A DNA stretch of 64,000 nt from Nilaparvata lugens (taxonomy: Eukaryota; Arthropoda; Insecta; Hemiptera; Delphacidae). Where the stretch lies: positions 50,669,607 to 50,733,606 of the forward strand of contig NC_052511.1 in the NCBI RefSeq assembly GCF_014356525.2, in the 5' to 3' direction. A model generated the notes under the pieces. The model saw only the letters and a list, made by a program, of their open reading frames with translations. It did no database searches and was not told the origin of the DNA. A program made the position numbers and the translations under genes. Positions 10,047 to 20,912 of this stretch are shown here, in pieces. Positions within the stretch are counted from its first letter, which is position 1. Each line of letters opens with the position of its first letter.

Positions 10047-10339
10047 CAATCACTATATCTTTATTTACTCCTTCTTTTTCTTTCCTAATCCTATCGAAAT
10101 GGTCTATGGATTTTGAATTGACTTTTTCTACTGTTTTCACTTTTCTCTTTTTTCGTATTATATTTTTTTCACTGACTTAAATTCGAAAGAAATTTGATAT
10201 AATTTTATTCTTTCTTTCATTCACTATTTGAAAGTTTCTTTTCTTAAATTATTTATTTAATATAAATTATTATTTTGTTAAATTAGTTTGTTTTCTCAAT
10301 CTTATAATCTTTGTTGCACAGTGTTTTAGTTTTACTTAG
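10047..10339. other. AT-rich stretch preceding a family A tail
   Basis: No gene seen. It may be part of the 3' UTR of the truncated family A copy that ends at 10445. Confidence 0.35.
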
Positions 10340-10445
10340 AATTGTATTGGTGGGTTAAGTGTAAGAGAGGGCCGGCTGCGCCCTAGCTTCGCCCTCCTGG
10401 GTTTTTAATAAAGGCAGCTAATCAATCAATCAATCAATCAATCAC
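10340..10445 (+). mobile_element. Non-LTR 3' end, family A
   Basis: GAGGGCCGGCTGCGCCCTAG, then TTCGCCCTCC, AATAAAGGCAGC and an (AATC)n tail. It matches the end of the RT-bearing element at 7395-9190 except for the tail unit. Confidence 0.85.
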
Positions 10446-11020
10446 TCTCTCTTTCTTACTCTCTTACTCTTCCCTCTCTCACTCACTCTCTTACAATTCC
10501 TGTCTCATTTCACCACTCCTTGTTCCAAGTCACTCTTTCTCTCTTTTCTTTCCCTCCCATTCCATTATACTCTCTCACTCTCTCTTTCTTCTTCTCACAC
10601 CCTCTCACTCTATTTTTTGGTAGAGAGTTAGTGGGGGATATTTTTAATATTCTTTCCGAAGAATGGACATTGATATGTCCAAAGCTCCGCCAATTTATGT
10701 AGATGCATAACAATATAATTATCTTAGTTATTATATTGCAAATTGCTTTTTCATATCATATACAGTTCAATAATTATTTTCTTAGTCTATATTATGTAAT
10801 TCATCTATATTTTGCTGTATTGTAAGCTATTGTATATAAGTGTATGAACCAGTATTGTAATCTACATAAATAAAGTACTCAATCAATCAATCAATCACTC
10901 TCTCACAATTTCTGTCTCATTTCACCACTCCTTGTTCCAAGTCACTCTTTCTCCCTTTTCTTTCCCTCCCATTCCATCATACTCTCTCTCTCTCTCTCTC
11001 TTCTTCTCACACCCTCTCAC
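10446..11020. repeat. ~410 bp direct duplication of CT-rich block plus family B tail
   Basis: The block at about 10498-10610 (ACCACTCCTTGTTCCAAGTC, then CCCTCCCATTCCAT) is repeated at 10908-11020. Between them lies a family B 3' end at 10614-10898. That copy starts with a TTTGGTAGAGAGTTAGTGGG leader, also seen at 47842, and ends in (CAAT)n. Confidence 0.7.
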
Positions 11021-11210
11021 TCTCTCTCTTTTTCTTCTTCTCACACCCTCTCACACTCTGTCTCTTTCTTCTTCTCACACCCTAGCACTCTCTCTCTCTT
11101 TCTTCTTCTCACACCCTCTCACTCTCTCTCGATCTCAGTCCACTACTCTTCATTCTACGCTGCTCTCTCTCCCCCTATTCCTTCTCACTTCAGCCCCCCA
11201 GCACTCATCT
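11020..11210. repeat. CT-rich tract with ~50 bp internal repetition
   Basis: TTCTTCTCACACCCTCTCAC recurs about four times between 11010 and 11130, giving a crude minisatellite. Confidence 0.7.
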
Positions 11211-11460
11211 ATTGTGAGGGGGTGTCATGGACCCCCCAGGCCTTCTCTTTCATCCTGGACCCCTTCTTTTAGTCCCTGATCCCCAACCTTGTTACTCACT
11301 GCCTCAAAGACAACACTAATGTAGCCCTCCTCCCAATTTGTGTTGATAATCTGCCGGCCTCTTATTAAATCTAGTCCAGGCCTCTTTGTCTCTCACTCTA
11401 TCTCTATTTAACGATTTCTTATAATCTCTCTCACTCACTCCTCCTCTAAGTAAGTTTATA
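11211..11460. other. C-rich non-coding stretch
   Basis: Short C runs and pyrimidine tracts; no gene or known repeat was seen. Confidence 0.4.
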
Positions 11461-11544
11461 TAATTAGTGTATGAGCTAGAAAATATTGTAACATCAAAAA
11501 TAAAATAAAAGAAAGGATTGGTGAATTACAGGATTGAAAATTCA

Positions 11545-11710
11545 GGCTTTTGTGCAACCTGTTTTAATCGTGATTGATTTCACGAGAACCAATCAGAGAT
11601 TCCGTCCTTTCAAAAAAATCATTCTCTGATTAGTTCTCGTGAAATTAATCATGGTTGAGATTTAACCGGCTTTTGTGCAACCTGTTTTAATCGTGATCAA
11701 TTTCATGAGA
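11545..11710. mobile_element. Hairpin MITE cut by an assembly gap
   Basis: ATTTCACGAGAACCAATCAG near 11577 faces CTGATTAGTTCTCGTGAAAT near 11626. The lead-in TTTTGTGCAACCTGTTTTAA occurs at 11549 and again at 11673, so a second unit starts before the gap. A diverged relative with the same inverted logic lies at 38405-38545. Confidence 0.65.
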
Positions 11711-11752
11711 ACCAATCAGAGATTCCGTCTTTCCAAAAAAATCCTTCTCGAT

Positions 11753-11852
11753 NNNNNNNNNNNNNNNNNNNNNNNNNNNNNNNNNNNNNNNNNNNNNNNN
11801 NNNNNNNNNNNNNNNNNNNNNNNNNNNNNNNNNNNNNNNNNNNNNNNNNNNN
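11753..11852. other. Assembly gap (100 N)
   Basis: A run of exactly 100 N, normally a placeholder of unknown true length. It falls inside repeated hairpin sequence. Confidence 1.
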
Positions 11853-11975
11853 ACTGAATTTCGTGAGAATCGTTAGAGCAGTTTTCGAGAGCCGGTGAAA
11901 TACAAACATATAAACCTGAACATCTAAACATCTAAACATCCAAACATCCAAACATCTAAATATATAAACAGAAGT
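11853..11975. repeat. Repeat tail with 8 bp tandem (CATCTAAA/CATCCAAA)
   Basis: A TTCGTGAGAATCGTTAGAGC segment resembling the TE ends at 53.5-53.6 kb is followed by five to six CATCTAAA-type units at 11919-11960. Confidence 0.6.
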
Positions 11976-12299
11976 TGCTCGTTTAATAGTTTAGGATATG
12001 AATAAATTGTACAAAAACTCCGATCAAAGAAGACAGTTTTGATAGTTACAGTATAATTTGATTCAAATAAAGACCATTTCGACCATATTTGGAACATTAC
12101 TAAGAACTAAATCATGAATGAAGTATTCAAGCCAGTAGTTGTCTTCAGAGTTTATCAATATTTCCCTAATTCATACTACCTCTTTTAAATTGACTATTTG
12201 ATTTTTTTGGGTTCTTCAACCGTTTACTTGTTGAATTACTTAAATAATTTTGAATTTACATGGGCCTACTACTTTCTCGTGTATTCTGAATTTGACAAC
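11976..12299. other. No gene seen
   Basis: AT-rich sequence; no repeats shared with the rest of the window were noticed. Confidence 0.4.
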
Positions 12300-12879
12300 A
12301 AATATTGAGGAGTGTCAGGGGCGTTCCCAGGAGGGAAATTTCGTCACAAAAGAGTGAGAGAAAACATGAAAAGATAACCGGCTACAGAAAACAAAACAAC
12401 ATTTGTGTGTAAGGTGACTTGTAGTAAAATTTCGCCGTATTTTCGTAGAATCCAGTAACATGGGAGTGGAAAGAGAAGAAAAACAAGAGTCTGAAGAAGA
12501 GGAGGGAGAAGTAGAAGAAGAATGAGAAGGAAGAGGAGATTTCCAGTAACATAGATAGCTGCTGCAGTTACGGATGAACAAATAAGGGGCAGAAAGATGT
12601 ATGCCTAAAGTTTTTTGTAGCCCAGGAAAAACATCGGGTCACCAGGCTTTTTCCTGTTTTCATGTTTTTCCCTTCTTCTCCTTTTCTTCCCATTCTATAT
12701 TCTTTATTCCCTCCTCCTCTCATCTTCTTCTTATTTTCTTCCCCTCCCTTCTTTTTCATCATATATGACCTTTCAATAAACCTCGTTGTCATTCTATACC
12801 TACTTCAATTTCTCTCTTTTTCACTATTGAACATGTATTCCTTATTTTTGAATCACGTTCTCCTCTTCATCTGCCCTTC
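12300..12879. other. Mixed purine/pyrimidine-rich stretch, no gene recognised
   Basis: Contains a GAAGAAG-rich part (12465-12540) and a CTT-rich part (12660-12760). Open frames on both strands look compositional. Confidence 0.4.
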
Positions 12880-13455
12880 ATTTGAATCGGTCTGAAGAGA
12901 AAGGGACATATCAAAAATCATAATTTTTCAGGGGAGAGAAAAACTGAATACAGATAAAAGTATTGATAATTTCAAGATTGTTTTTCGTCATTAGGGTGCA
13001 AACTTTTTTAAGACAACAAATTTAATCCAGTATAAGCACTTATAAAAGATTCATCCCTTAAAATTGAGTTTTTTGTTAACTTCCTTTTACTCATGATGAT
13101 ATTTTAAATATATCACTCTTCAACTTTTACAATAAACACCTCAACCGAAAGCAATCTAACATTGAAAGAACGCATGAATCAAAGGTAACCTAACAATAGC
13201 ATAAAAATCACAACTGATAAACAGTTGATTTTCGAATGTTCGGCATTGAAAGGAAACATGTGTGTCATGACTAGTTTCCTTTCACTCCAGTACAGCAAAA
13301 ATACTATATCTATTCTGTTCCTCGAATAAAGAGAGTGCTGACATGTACCCTTTCAACTTCAATCGATGTATCCCACCGTGAACAACTAATTTAAACCATA
13401 AAAAATGAAAAAAATTGACATGTTCCCTTTCTCCTCAGGCCGAATCATTTGTTTT
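12880..13455. mobile_element. MITE-like element with ~36 bp terminal inverted repeats
   Basis: The left end at 12880-12915 (CATTTGAATCGGTCTGAAGA, then GAAAGGGACAT) mirrors the right end at 13417-13452 (ATGTTCCCTTTC, then TCAGGCCGAATCATTTG). The interior has a second small inverted pair, GAAAGGAAAC near 13248 and GTTTCCTTTC near 13275. No transposase is encoded and the target duplication is unclear. Confidence 0.6.
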
Positions 13456-13540
13456 AAGTTTTTCAGCTAGAAATACTCGAGAAAACCTGGAGTTTTCCAA
13501 CGTGTTTCTGTTGTCGTACGGTGCATGTTTGTGTGTATAA

Positions 13541-14115
13541 ATTCAATGGAGATCTGACTGTGGACAAAGAGAGGTCAAACTGTGGAGAAAAAGAGGTTCT
13601 ACTAAATAGAAAAAGAGGTCCAACTATAGAAAAACGAGGAAGAGAGGTCTTAATGTGGAAAAAGAGAGGTCAAACTGTAGAAGAGAAGGGTTTTCACTAT
13701 AGAAAAATAGAGGTCCAACTGTAGAGAAACGAGAAAGAGATGTCTTTATGTGGAGAAAGAGAGGTCAAACTGTGGAGAAGAAGAGGTTCTACTGGATAGA
13801 AAGAGAGGTCAAACTGTAGAGAAACGAGAAAGAGAGGTCTTTATGTGGAGAAAGAGAGGTCAAACTGTAGACAAAGAGGGATTTTTCTATAGAAAAAGAG
13901 GTCCAACTGCAGAGAAGCAAGAAAGAGGTTCTACTAAATTGAAAGAGAGGTCAAACTGTAGAGGAACGAGGAAGATAGGACTTTATGTGGTGAAAGAGAG
14001 ATGAAACAGTAGAAAAAAGAGGGTTTTCACTATAAAAAAAGAGGGTTCCAACTGTAGAGGAGCAAGAAAGAGAGGTGAGAACTGTAGAGAAAGGTGTTTA
14101 ACTGTTGGGAAAGAG
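13541..14115 (+). repeat. Purine-rich minisatellite, ~95 bp period
   Basis: AGAGAGGTCAAACTGT recurs with 95 bp spacing (13571, 13666, 13761, 13856), with a shorter internal AGGTCCAACTGTAGA sub-repeat. About six imperfect units are present. The two open frames in it (13521-13724 and 13750-14004) encode repetitive Lys/Arg/Glu peptides. Because 95 is not a multiple of three, the frame is not preserved between units, which argues against a coding role. Confidence 0.8.
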
Positions 14116-14302
14116 AGAGTGTCAACACAGAAATTGCCGCCAAAGTTTTATCATCTCACCTCAGCTACGGTTGCTATTGTGTCCACCGTTCCACACATTT
14201 CGTGTTGTTCCTTGTTCATTGGTAACCCAGCTTCTCTACGAGTCTTTTTATATACTGCATCTTTAGTTTCTCAACCTCCTGGTCTTTCACTTTTTGCTTT
14301 TT

Positions 14303-14703
14303 GTTGACCGAGCGAAGTGAGGTCTGAGATTCAAGTCGATGGTTTGGCATTTCTCTTAATGTTTAAATATTTATATATTGCGCATTTACGGTAAAACGCG
14401 GTAATAGATTTTCATGAAATTTGACAGGTATGTTCCTTTTTTAATTGCGCGTCGGCGTATATACAAGGTATTTTGGAAATTTTGCATTTCAAGGATAATA
14501 TAAAAGGGAAAAGGAGCCTCCGTCATACGCCAATATTAGAGTTAAATTCAGACTATAGAATTATTCATCATAAATCAGCTGACAAGTGATTACACAGATG
14601 TGTGGAGAAGCCAGTCTATTGCTGTATTTCCATAAGGTCTGTAGTTTCAATCAGGTACTTGTCGATGAGAATACTGCGTCACTGTTCACAGAGCTACTAG
14701 TGT
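14303..14703 (+). mobile_element. Dispersed repeat family D (GACCGAGCGAAGTGAGGTCT), copy 1
   Basis: Starts TGACCGAGCGAAGTGAGGTC and ends CTGTTCACAGAGCTACTAGT. Other copies lie at 49731-50155 (minus), 50281-50800 (minus), 52213-53032 and 59773-60186. The terminal CTAG before T and the GAGCGAAG block recall Helitrons, but the left end lacks the canonical TC, so the class is undecided. Confidence 0.65.
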
Positions 14704-14860
14704 AGTTGAGAAGTAGATATTGTGGTAATTATTCATATTGAATGAAAAAGACTAAAAAATTGTGAAAAAAAACAGATTTATTTATACTTAGGAAGACCGG
14801 TCTCGGTTATTACACCATTGTCAATCTCTAATAAACTAAAGCTAAATACAAGAGCAGCAG
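14703..14860. mobile_element. Half of a palindromic element (GACCGGTCTCGGTTATTACA family)
   Basis: TTGAGAAG...GATATTGTGGTAATTATTC, then GAATGAAAAAGACTAA and AAGACCGGTCTCGGTTATTA, match one arm of the full hairpins at 55852-56020 and 61882-62071. Confidence 0.65.
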
Positions 14861-15164
14861 AATTTATACTAGTGGGCTAGTAATGCTATGATGATATCTC
14901 TTTCCTTAATCCCTTCTCCAACACTTTTCTCTGTTCTTCTTTCTTCTTGTTCTTATTCCTTCTTCTCTCTTCACTCCGCCCTCCATATATTTCGCTATTA
15001 CCAGAGATAAGGAAAGAAGTACTGACTTCTCTCTGCTTTTACCGTAGTGTTGTGTGTGATATTGTGATACTTTTCAATAATGAAAAACACAAATTTATAT
15101 TGTCAACCAATTCGTGTTTCTTTTTTCCTTTACTAGCTTTCACTATAATCTATCTTTCTCTTTA

Positions 15165-15290
15165 TCTTTTGAGGGTGACGTGTAAGAGAGGGCCGTCTGC
15201 GCCCTAACTTCGCCCTAGGTCAAAAATAAAGGCAGTCATCCTTCATTCAATTCAAAATTGTATGAAGAATGACTGCCTTTATTTAATTTT
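15165..15290 (+). mobile_element. Family A 3' end fused to its own inverted copy
   Basis: GAGGGCCGTCTGCGCCCTAA, then AATAAAGGCAGTCATCCTTC. This is followed by GAAGAATGACTGCCTTTATT in reverse, giving a short palindrome at 15225-15285. Confidence 0.65.
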
Positions 15291-15396
15291 ATTTTTCTAG
15301 TCATTCTATTCTTTTCTCTCTATTTTTTCTTGGTTACACTATTCGATTCGTTAGCCCACAACCGGTTACCGTTATTGTATTGGTTTATAAATCTAA

Positions 15397-15583
15397 AGCG
15401 GCGTTTAAAACAAAGTTATTATTTAAATGTTTATTCCTCCGTCATCATAGATTCTATTAGATTGAACATACCGTATCTTACACATGATGAATATATGTGT
15501 TTGTCAAGCTCCAATCAATCTAATCGAATCTATAAGGACGGAAAAATAAACATTTTGTTAATAACTTTGGAATAAATGCAGCT
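15397..15583. mobile_element. Foldback MITE (AGCTGCGTTTACACC family), copy 1
   Basis: The ends are AGCGGCGTTTAAAACAAAG and TTTGGAATAAATGCAGCT. Arms continue inward as TAATAACTTTG...AACATTTTGTTAATAAC and TATAGATTCTATTAGATTGA, so nearly the whole ~190 bp can fold on itself. No coding capacity. Confidence 0.8.
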
Positions 15584-15653
15584 TTTCCAGTGTCAGCAAT
15601 CTCATGAGATTATGATAATACAAGTTACATATTTCTTAACCTCTGAAATCTTA

Positions 15654-15839
15654 AGCTGCGTTTAAACCAAAGTTATTAACAAAATATTAATAACTCAATC
15701 CTTATAGATTCTATTTGATTGAACATAACTTATCATACACAAGTTTTACATATGTGTTTGTCAAGTTCCGTTCAATCTAATAGAATATATAAGGAGGATA
15801 AATAAACATTTTGTTAATAACTTTGGTGTAAATGCAGCT
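15654..15839. mobile_element. Foldback MITE (AGCTGCGTTTACACC family), copy 2
   Basis: Ends AGCTGCGTTTAAACCAAAG and CTTTGGTGTAAATGCAGCT. Same fold and length as copy 1, only ~70 bp away. Confidence 0.85.
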
Positions 15840-16514
15840 TCAGTTTGGTCGATTTTGAAATTTTTCAATTGGTGAAACGAAAATTTTGTGTAGATATTCC
15901 TTTTAAACAAGGTTTAATTACAAAGTTTAGAATGATTGAAGAATTTTCCTGATTTATAAATAGAAGATTGATTAAATTCTTTTAAAAGAAGACTGTTGAA
16001 TTTTGTTGTCTTATTCTTACAATGAAACTGTAGATGGAGGGTTTATGCAATTTTTCTATCTAGATACACCACATTCCTTCAAAGTACTCTTCATTGATAT
16101 TCCCGATAATTATTCTCACCCACAATTCCCAAAACCGTCATAAAGAGGCTGTTGAAACCTATTCTATTCACCAAGTCTTGGTCACAACTCAATTCACCAC
16201 CCTCAATATCGGAAGTCATTCATGAGTCACAATTGAACTTCCTCAATCGATATCAGTCGAATTCATTCGGTAGTTGACTGTGACACAATACGACTTCTTT
16301 TGCCGTGAATATCGCCTGGATTTGTATTCTGTGGATTGTCCCCACCGTTCTTTATGTCCCGGGAAGGATGTCATTGTTGAATATTGAGATCTGAGTCATG
16401 CTCTTACAAAATAAATGGGTGAATAACGCCTTGAATGCATCATAATACCCATCATGGTACAAATGCAAACCATTATGATTCAAGATTGTTCTTTTTTTAT
16501 CAAATATTGTTTAT
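15840..16514. other. No gene seen
   Basis: Mostly AT-rich unique sequence. No convincing exon or repeat was noticed. Confidence 0.4.
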
Positions 16515-16952
16515 TTAGTTTATGTTCATGGGTAATAATATAAGACCGGGTAAATAACTGAGTATTTTTGGAGGTAAAGGATCGTCGTCGTCTTGTTACA
16601 AGGGTAGGCATTAATACCTGTTCCGCCTTCAAACATTCTCCCACCTTTTTCTTGGTCTGCCAATACTTCTCCTCCCTTCTGGCTTGTACGCAATCACAGC
16701 TTTGGGGATTCTTCCGTTTCCCATTCTCTCAACGTGTTCTCTCCACTGTTGTCGATTCCCGTCAACTTGTTGAGATATGGAGATTACATTGAGCTCTCTA
16801 CGGATATCGATATTATAAAGCCTGTCCTCTCTGGTGCATCCCTTCACTGACCTCAACAATCTCATTTCGGGAGGTAAAGGATTGTAAGAAATATTTAGTT
16901 TATGTTCATGGGAAATAATATGGGACCGAGTTAATAACTGGGTATTTTGGAA
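16515..16952. repeat. ~55-70 bp flanking sequence duplicated around a retrotransposon insertion
   Basis: TTTAGTTTATGTTCATGGG with the following AATAATAT...GACCG...TAATAACTG block occurs at 16515-16570 and again at 16893-16952, outside the RT fragment and its target duplication. A local tandem duplication probably predates or accompanied the insertion. Confidence 0.65.
16583..16869 (-). mobile_element. 5'-truncated non-LTR copy with RT C-terminus, (GAC)n tail and 13 bp target duplication
   Basis: The minus-strand frame (16629-16865) reads MRLLRSVKGCTREDRLYN, then HVERMGNGRIPKAV and RSIGRPRKRWENV before a stop, the same C-terminal region as at 4827-5191 but without that frameshift. The 3' end on the minus strand is AAGACGACGACGAT. 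GGAGGTAAAGGAT at 16570-16582 is repeated at 16870-16882 and is the target-site duplication. The insert is only ~290 bp. Confidence 0.85.
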
Positions 16953-17192
16953 GGGAGAGGATTAATGGGAAAATTTGAGAGAAAGGGAAATGGAAAGAGA
17001 AATGAGAAAGCAGGAGAACGTAGAACATCTTCTCAGCCAGAATACAATTCAATTTTTTTCAAAGAAAATTCCGTGAATCAAGCTGAAGATTTTCTGTTGA
17101 TGATGAACAAATAATGAGACTTGAGAGTTTGGAGGTGAATATTTATTTGTTGAAGAACAAAAATGTTGGATATTTCTCAACAAATTAATTAG

Positions 17193-17860
17193 AGCTGCGT
17201 TTACACCAAAGTTACTAACAAAATGTCTATTTTCTACAACTGAGCGTAAAGAAAGAATTTACATACTCAATTCTCCTCGTAAAACAGCTTATTTCTGAAA
17301 AGAATCTACTTTTTCGCTCGCTAACCACCTGCACATGCGCAGTAGATTTTCTTTACGCTCGCAAATCATTCTCACATGCGCAGAAGAGTTTCTTTACGCT
17401 CGCTAATCAGCTGATGATAAGCAGCTCGCCAAAAGACAAACCACTCTCGGTCAGATCTTAACCTAAAAGGTCGGTAATTGTACCGATTCTACAGCCATGA
17501 TGGATATCAATGTAGACGAATTATTATAAACTTCGCCAGATATAAGTGATTTAACAGGTTTGTGCAGTTGTAGAAAAAAATTTGTATGTAATTCGCGCGT
17601 AATGCTTCTTTATCGCTCTTGCAAAATTATCACGCTCCGCTTCGCATCGCGTGATAACTGTTTTGCACGAGCGATAAAGTCGCGCATTACGCTCTTAATA
17701 CATAAATAGCTATTTTCCATCCTTATAGATTCTATTAGATTAAATGGAACTTGACAAACATTATGCACATCATGTGTATGATAAGTTATGTTCAATATAA
17801 TTGAATCTATAAGGATGGAAAAATAAACATTTTGTTAATAACGTTGGTGTAAACGCAGCT
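17193..17860. mobile_element. Foldback MITE (AGCTGCGTTTACACC family), copy 3, with nested insertion
   Basis: The ends AGCTGCGTTTACACCAAAG and CGTTGGTGTAAACGCAGCT match copies 1 and 2, but ~470 bp interrupt the left arm between about 17237 and 17706. The interruption has its own inverted ends (CTACAACTG near 17238, CAGTTGTAG near 17566) followed by a GC-rich hairpin. Confidence 0.75.
17590..17700. repeat. Strong GC-rich hairpin
   Basis: GCGCGTAATGC, TTTATCGCTC, TTGCAAAA and TTATCACGC on the left face GCGTGATAA, TTTTGCA, GAGCGATAAA and GCGCATTACGC on the right, giving four stacked paired blocks around CTCCGCTTCGCA. Confidence 0.8.
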
Positions 17861-18462
17861 CAACAATAAATTACACTTTCTCAAGCTTGGAAAATGAACG
17901 ATGAACTTGAAGTAATGTACTCTATTACAAGAGTATTCAAGATCGACATTCAGGCTCCAAAAGTAATACATTCAGATACATATTTAAATTTATGTTATGG
18001 TATGATCTTGGTAGTACAATGCATGTATGTACTGTATATATGGAAACGAAATTTTCGTATCAATACAGCAAGTAGAGTACGTTAAAGTTGTAGATAACTA
18101 GATATTTTTCCTATGTTTATGGGAGTGAAATGGATTAAGATCTTGGAAACAATGATCAATGCGATAAAAAAAACAATAATATCAATTTTTGAGCAAGTCG
18201 AAAACAAGGATGTTTAACAGAATAGGATGATTCTGTTAAACATCATTTCAATGTTCCGCAATGAAGATGGATCTAATTTTCAAATACTGGATCTTCTAAT
18301 TACTATACATACTATATTATACAATATACTCTTCCCATTGTATCCTATTTCATTGTAGGACTACAGTGCTTCTATTTCACTTCCTCGTATTCATTTTCTA
18401 AGAGGTTCTCGTATAACAGTAACATCACATTCATTGGTTTTTGAAAACGTATATATTCAAGG
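17861..18462. other. No gene seen
   Basis: AT-rich unique-looking sequence. A 63-codon frame at 17894-18085 has no recognisable motif and I give it no weight. Confidence 0.4.
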
Positions 18463-19282
18463 CTTTTTACTTTCCTTGCCCTATTACCGTAGGTAAGAAA
18501 AGTATTGCTTTCCGAAAAGAATTAAGGTACCAAAATTTCTATACGTTTCAAGGTCCCCTGAGTCCAAAAAAGTGGTCTTTGGGTATTGGTCCGTATGTGT
18601 GTGTGTGTATGAGTGTATGTGCGTCTGTGTACACGATATCTCATCTCCCAGTTAACGGAATGACTTGAAATATGGAACTTAAGGTCCTTACAGTCAGTAT
18701 CAGGATCCGACACGAACAATTTCGATCTGATGCAATTCAAGATGGCGGATAAAATGGTGAAAATGTTGTCAAAAACGGGGGTTTTCGCGATTTTCTCGAA
18801 AACGGCTTCAACGATTTTGATCAAGTTTATACCTTAAATAGTCTTTGATAAGCTCTATCAACTGCCACAAGTCTCATATCTGTAAAAATTTCAGGAGCTC
18901 CGCCTCATCTATGCAAAGTTTGATTTTAGATTCCCATATTATCAGGCTTCAGATACAATTTGAACAAAAAATTCCAAGTCGAAAAGCATGAAAATCTCTT
19001 AAATTAATGTTCAGTAACATTTTCACCTGAAATTGAAAATAAGCTTTAAATTCGAGAAAATTTTATTATTTCAATTACAAACTGTTGGCAACTGTTGATT
19101 CTATTAAATCATTCACTATGAAGAGATAGCAAACTTCGTGTGTCTCCAGCCTTATTGTTCTGTCACCAGCTGGCTTGGATCTTTGAATAGTAGACTTGAG
19201 ATGCGCGGGAACGCTAGCGTTAGGTGATAAATTTTCATAACGACAAGGAAAGTTGTGTGAGTGCGCCACATCAGATTTTTTT
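18463..19282 (+). mobile_element. Dispersed repeat R, copy 1
   Basis: An ~0.8 kb repeat starting TTTTACTTTCCTTGCCCTAT and ending GGAAAGTTGTGTGAGTGCGC, then CAGATTTTT. It has a short GT microsatellite near 18597, GATCCGACACGAACAATTTC and CAAGATGGCGG blocks, and a 12 bp subterminal inverted pair (ACTTTCCTTGCC / GGCAAGGAAAGT in better copies). Other copies: 24617-24700 plus 33784-34487 (minus, split), 38876-39551 (minus), 39553-40262 (plus) and 62162-63022 (plus). It has no transposase, and class and target duplication are unknown. Confidence 0.8.
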
Positions 19283-19679
19283 AATTTTCATATGTTGAAT
19301 TCATGCTAATGTTATACTAATGTTTTCTATATGAAACCAACATCAAATTCAATATATTCCATAGAATACCAACATAATATCCAATGTTTTCTATATTATA
19401 ATAATACCATTATCAAATTTAATGTCTTCTTCACAATATACGGGCATCACAACAAACCTACTTTTGTGATGATTTTGACGACAGCTGATTTATATCAGCA
19501 GGAGATTGTGAAATATAGGAAAGGTGAGCCATTTTGGCGGCAGTCACGCCGCAACAATTGTGTCGAAATTTAATTTCCTGCCTGCCGAGAGAAAATTTCG
19601 CTGACAAGACAAATATAATAATGAAAGCGCATCAAGTCGGGATGGGAGCCGCGTATATACTGCAAAAATAGCTCATTAG
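19283..19679. other. No gene seen
   Basis: Unique-looking sequence. GGTGAGCCATTTTGGCGG near 19524 is the only GC-rich patch, and no exon could be supported. Confidence 0.35.
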
Positions 19680-20030
19680 ATGTCAACGTTACATTGCCTT
19701 TTCTTTTCATCGTCTTCTGCTTTTCTTCTTTCTCTCTTCTTTCTTCTATTTTCTTCTAGATTTTCCCACTCAATTTCCTTTCGTACTTTATCATCATTTA
19801 TCTTCACTTATCATCTTTCTTTTTACTCTGTTTTATTCTTTTCACTACGGTATTTCCCAATATTATTATTATCACCCCGATATTATCCATCCACTTTCCT
19901 TCCTTCTATTTCCTTATTTCTAGATTCTTCCTCGCAATTTCCTTCCCCTCTCCATCATCATTCATCTTTCTCACTGTTTCATTTTTTTCACTTCATATTC
20001 TACATTCTCATTCACTCTCATTAGAGATTA
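19680..20030. repeat. Pyrimidine-rich low-complexity tract
   Basis: Degenerate TTCTTT/CTTTC sequence; the 114-codon frame over it is compositional. Confidence 0.75.
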
Positions 20031-20764
20031 GACACAGTAATACCTCTCAACTTTCCTTAAACCATCACAATTTAACATTTTCTCATATGCTTTAACCATA
20101 TAGAGAAGATGGATCTTTATTCTTATCCTATGCTCCAACCTATCCATATCCAGGAAAATTTGAGCAAATGAGAGCTCGTTGATATTTGATCTTAACCGAT
20201 ATGATACAGTTATATAAAATATTTTTCCTACAGTTACCTTGAAAAGTGGGCCATTCCTGCACTGATTACAGAACGCAAAGAATCACTTTTTCGCTCTAGT
20301 GCGGAAAAAAAATTTTCTGCTCTCCAGATTTGCAGCATGGCAACACAAAATAGTTGGTGGGTTATATGGAGGATTAGTGCACGAAAACAAAAATTAAGTT
20401 GGTAACAATTACTGTGATTAGATTTAGATGAGAATCATTTCAATGGCTACCCTACATTTATGATAAAATCCCAATCCAGAAATCCAAAACAAGAATAATG
20501 TTTATCTAAATCATAATTGAATAATAACTTCTCATCATTTTATAATAAATAATGTTTATTTTCTATTGACAGTAATAATTATTTCAACTCCAAGCAATGA
20601 GAAATGTAGCAAACACACATTTTAAAATTCGAGTTTTCAGGTTAAATAATTACCGTTCGAAATCCATGTCAATAAAATTAATAAAATAACATTAGAATAT
20701 ACTACAATAAAATATTTTCTGTTGTCTATGTTATTTTATAAATATTCTTCAGTTTACTCATAGT
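20031..20764. other. AT-rich, no gene seen
   Basis: No repeat or coding signal was noticed. Confidence 0.4.
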
Positions 20765-20912
20765 ATTTTCGGTAATTCTAGTTAATCATAATTCTGAATA
20801 TTTGAATACTGTTTTTAGCTGGATGAAAGAACGAAAGAATTTTCGGTAATTCTAGTTAATCATAATTCTGAATATTTGAATACTGTTTTTAGCTGGATGA
20901 AAGAACGAAGTT
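20765..20912. repeat. Perfect 74 bp tandem duplication
   Basis: ATTTTCGGTAATTCTAGTTA...GGATGAAAGAACGAA occurs twice back to back at 20765 and 20839 with no difference that I can see, so the duplication is recent. Confidence 0.9.

Noticed and set aside
14119..14307. Coding-like minus-strand stretch (KDQEVEKLKMQYIKRLVEKL) at about 14213-14285
   Set aside because: Looks like a possible end of a protein before a stop, but it is too short and lacks a supportable start, acceptor or homologue.
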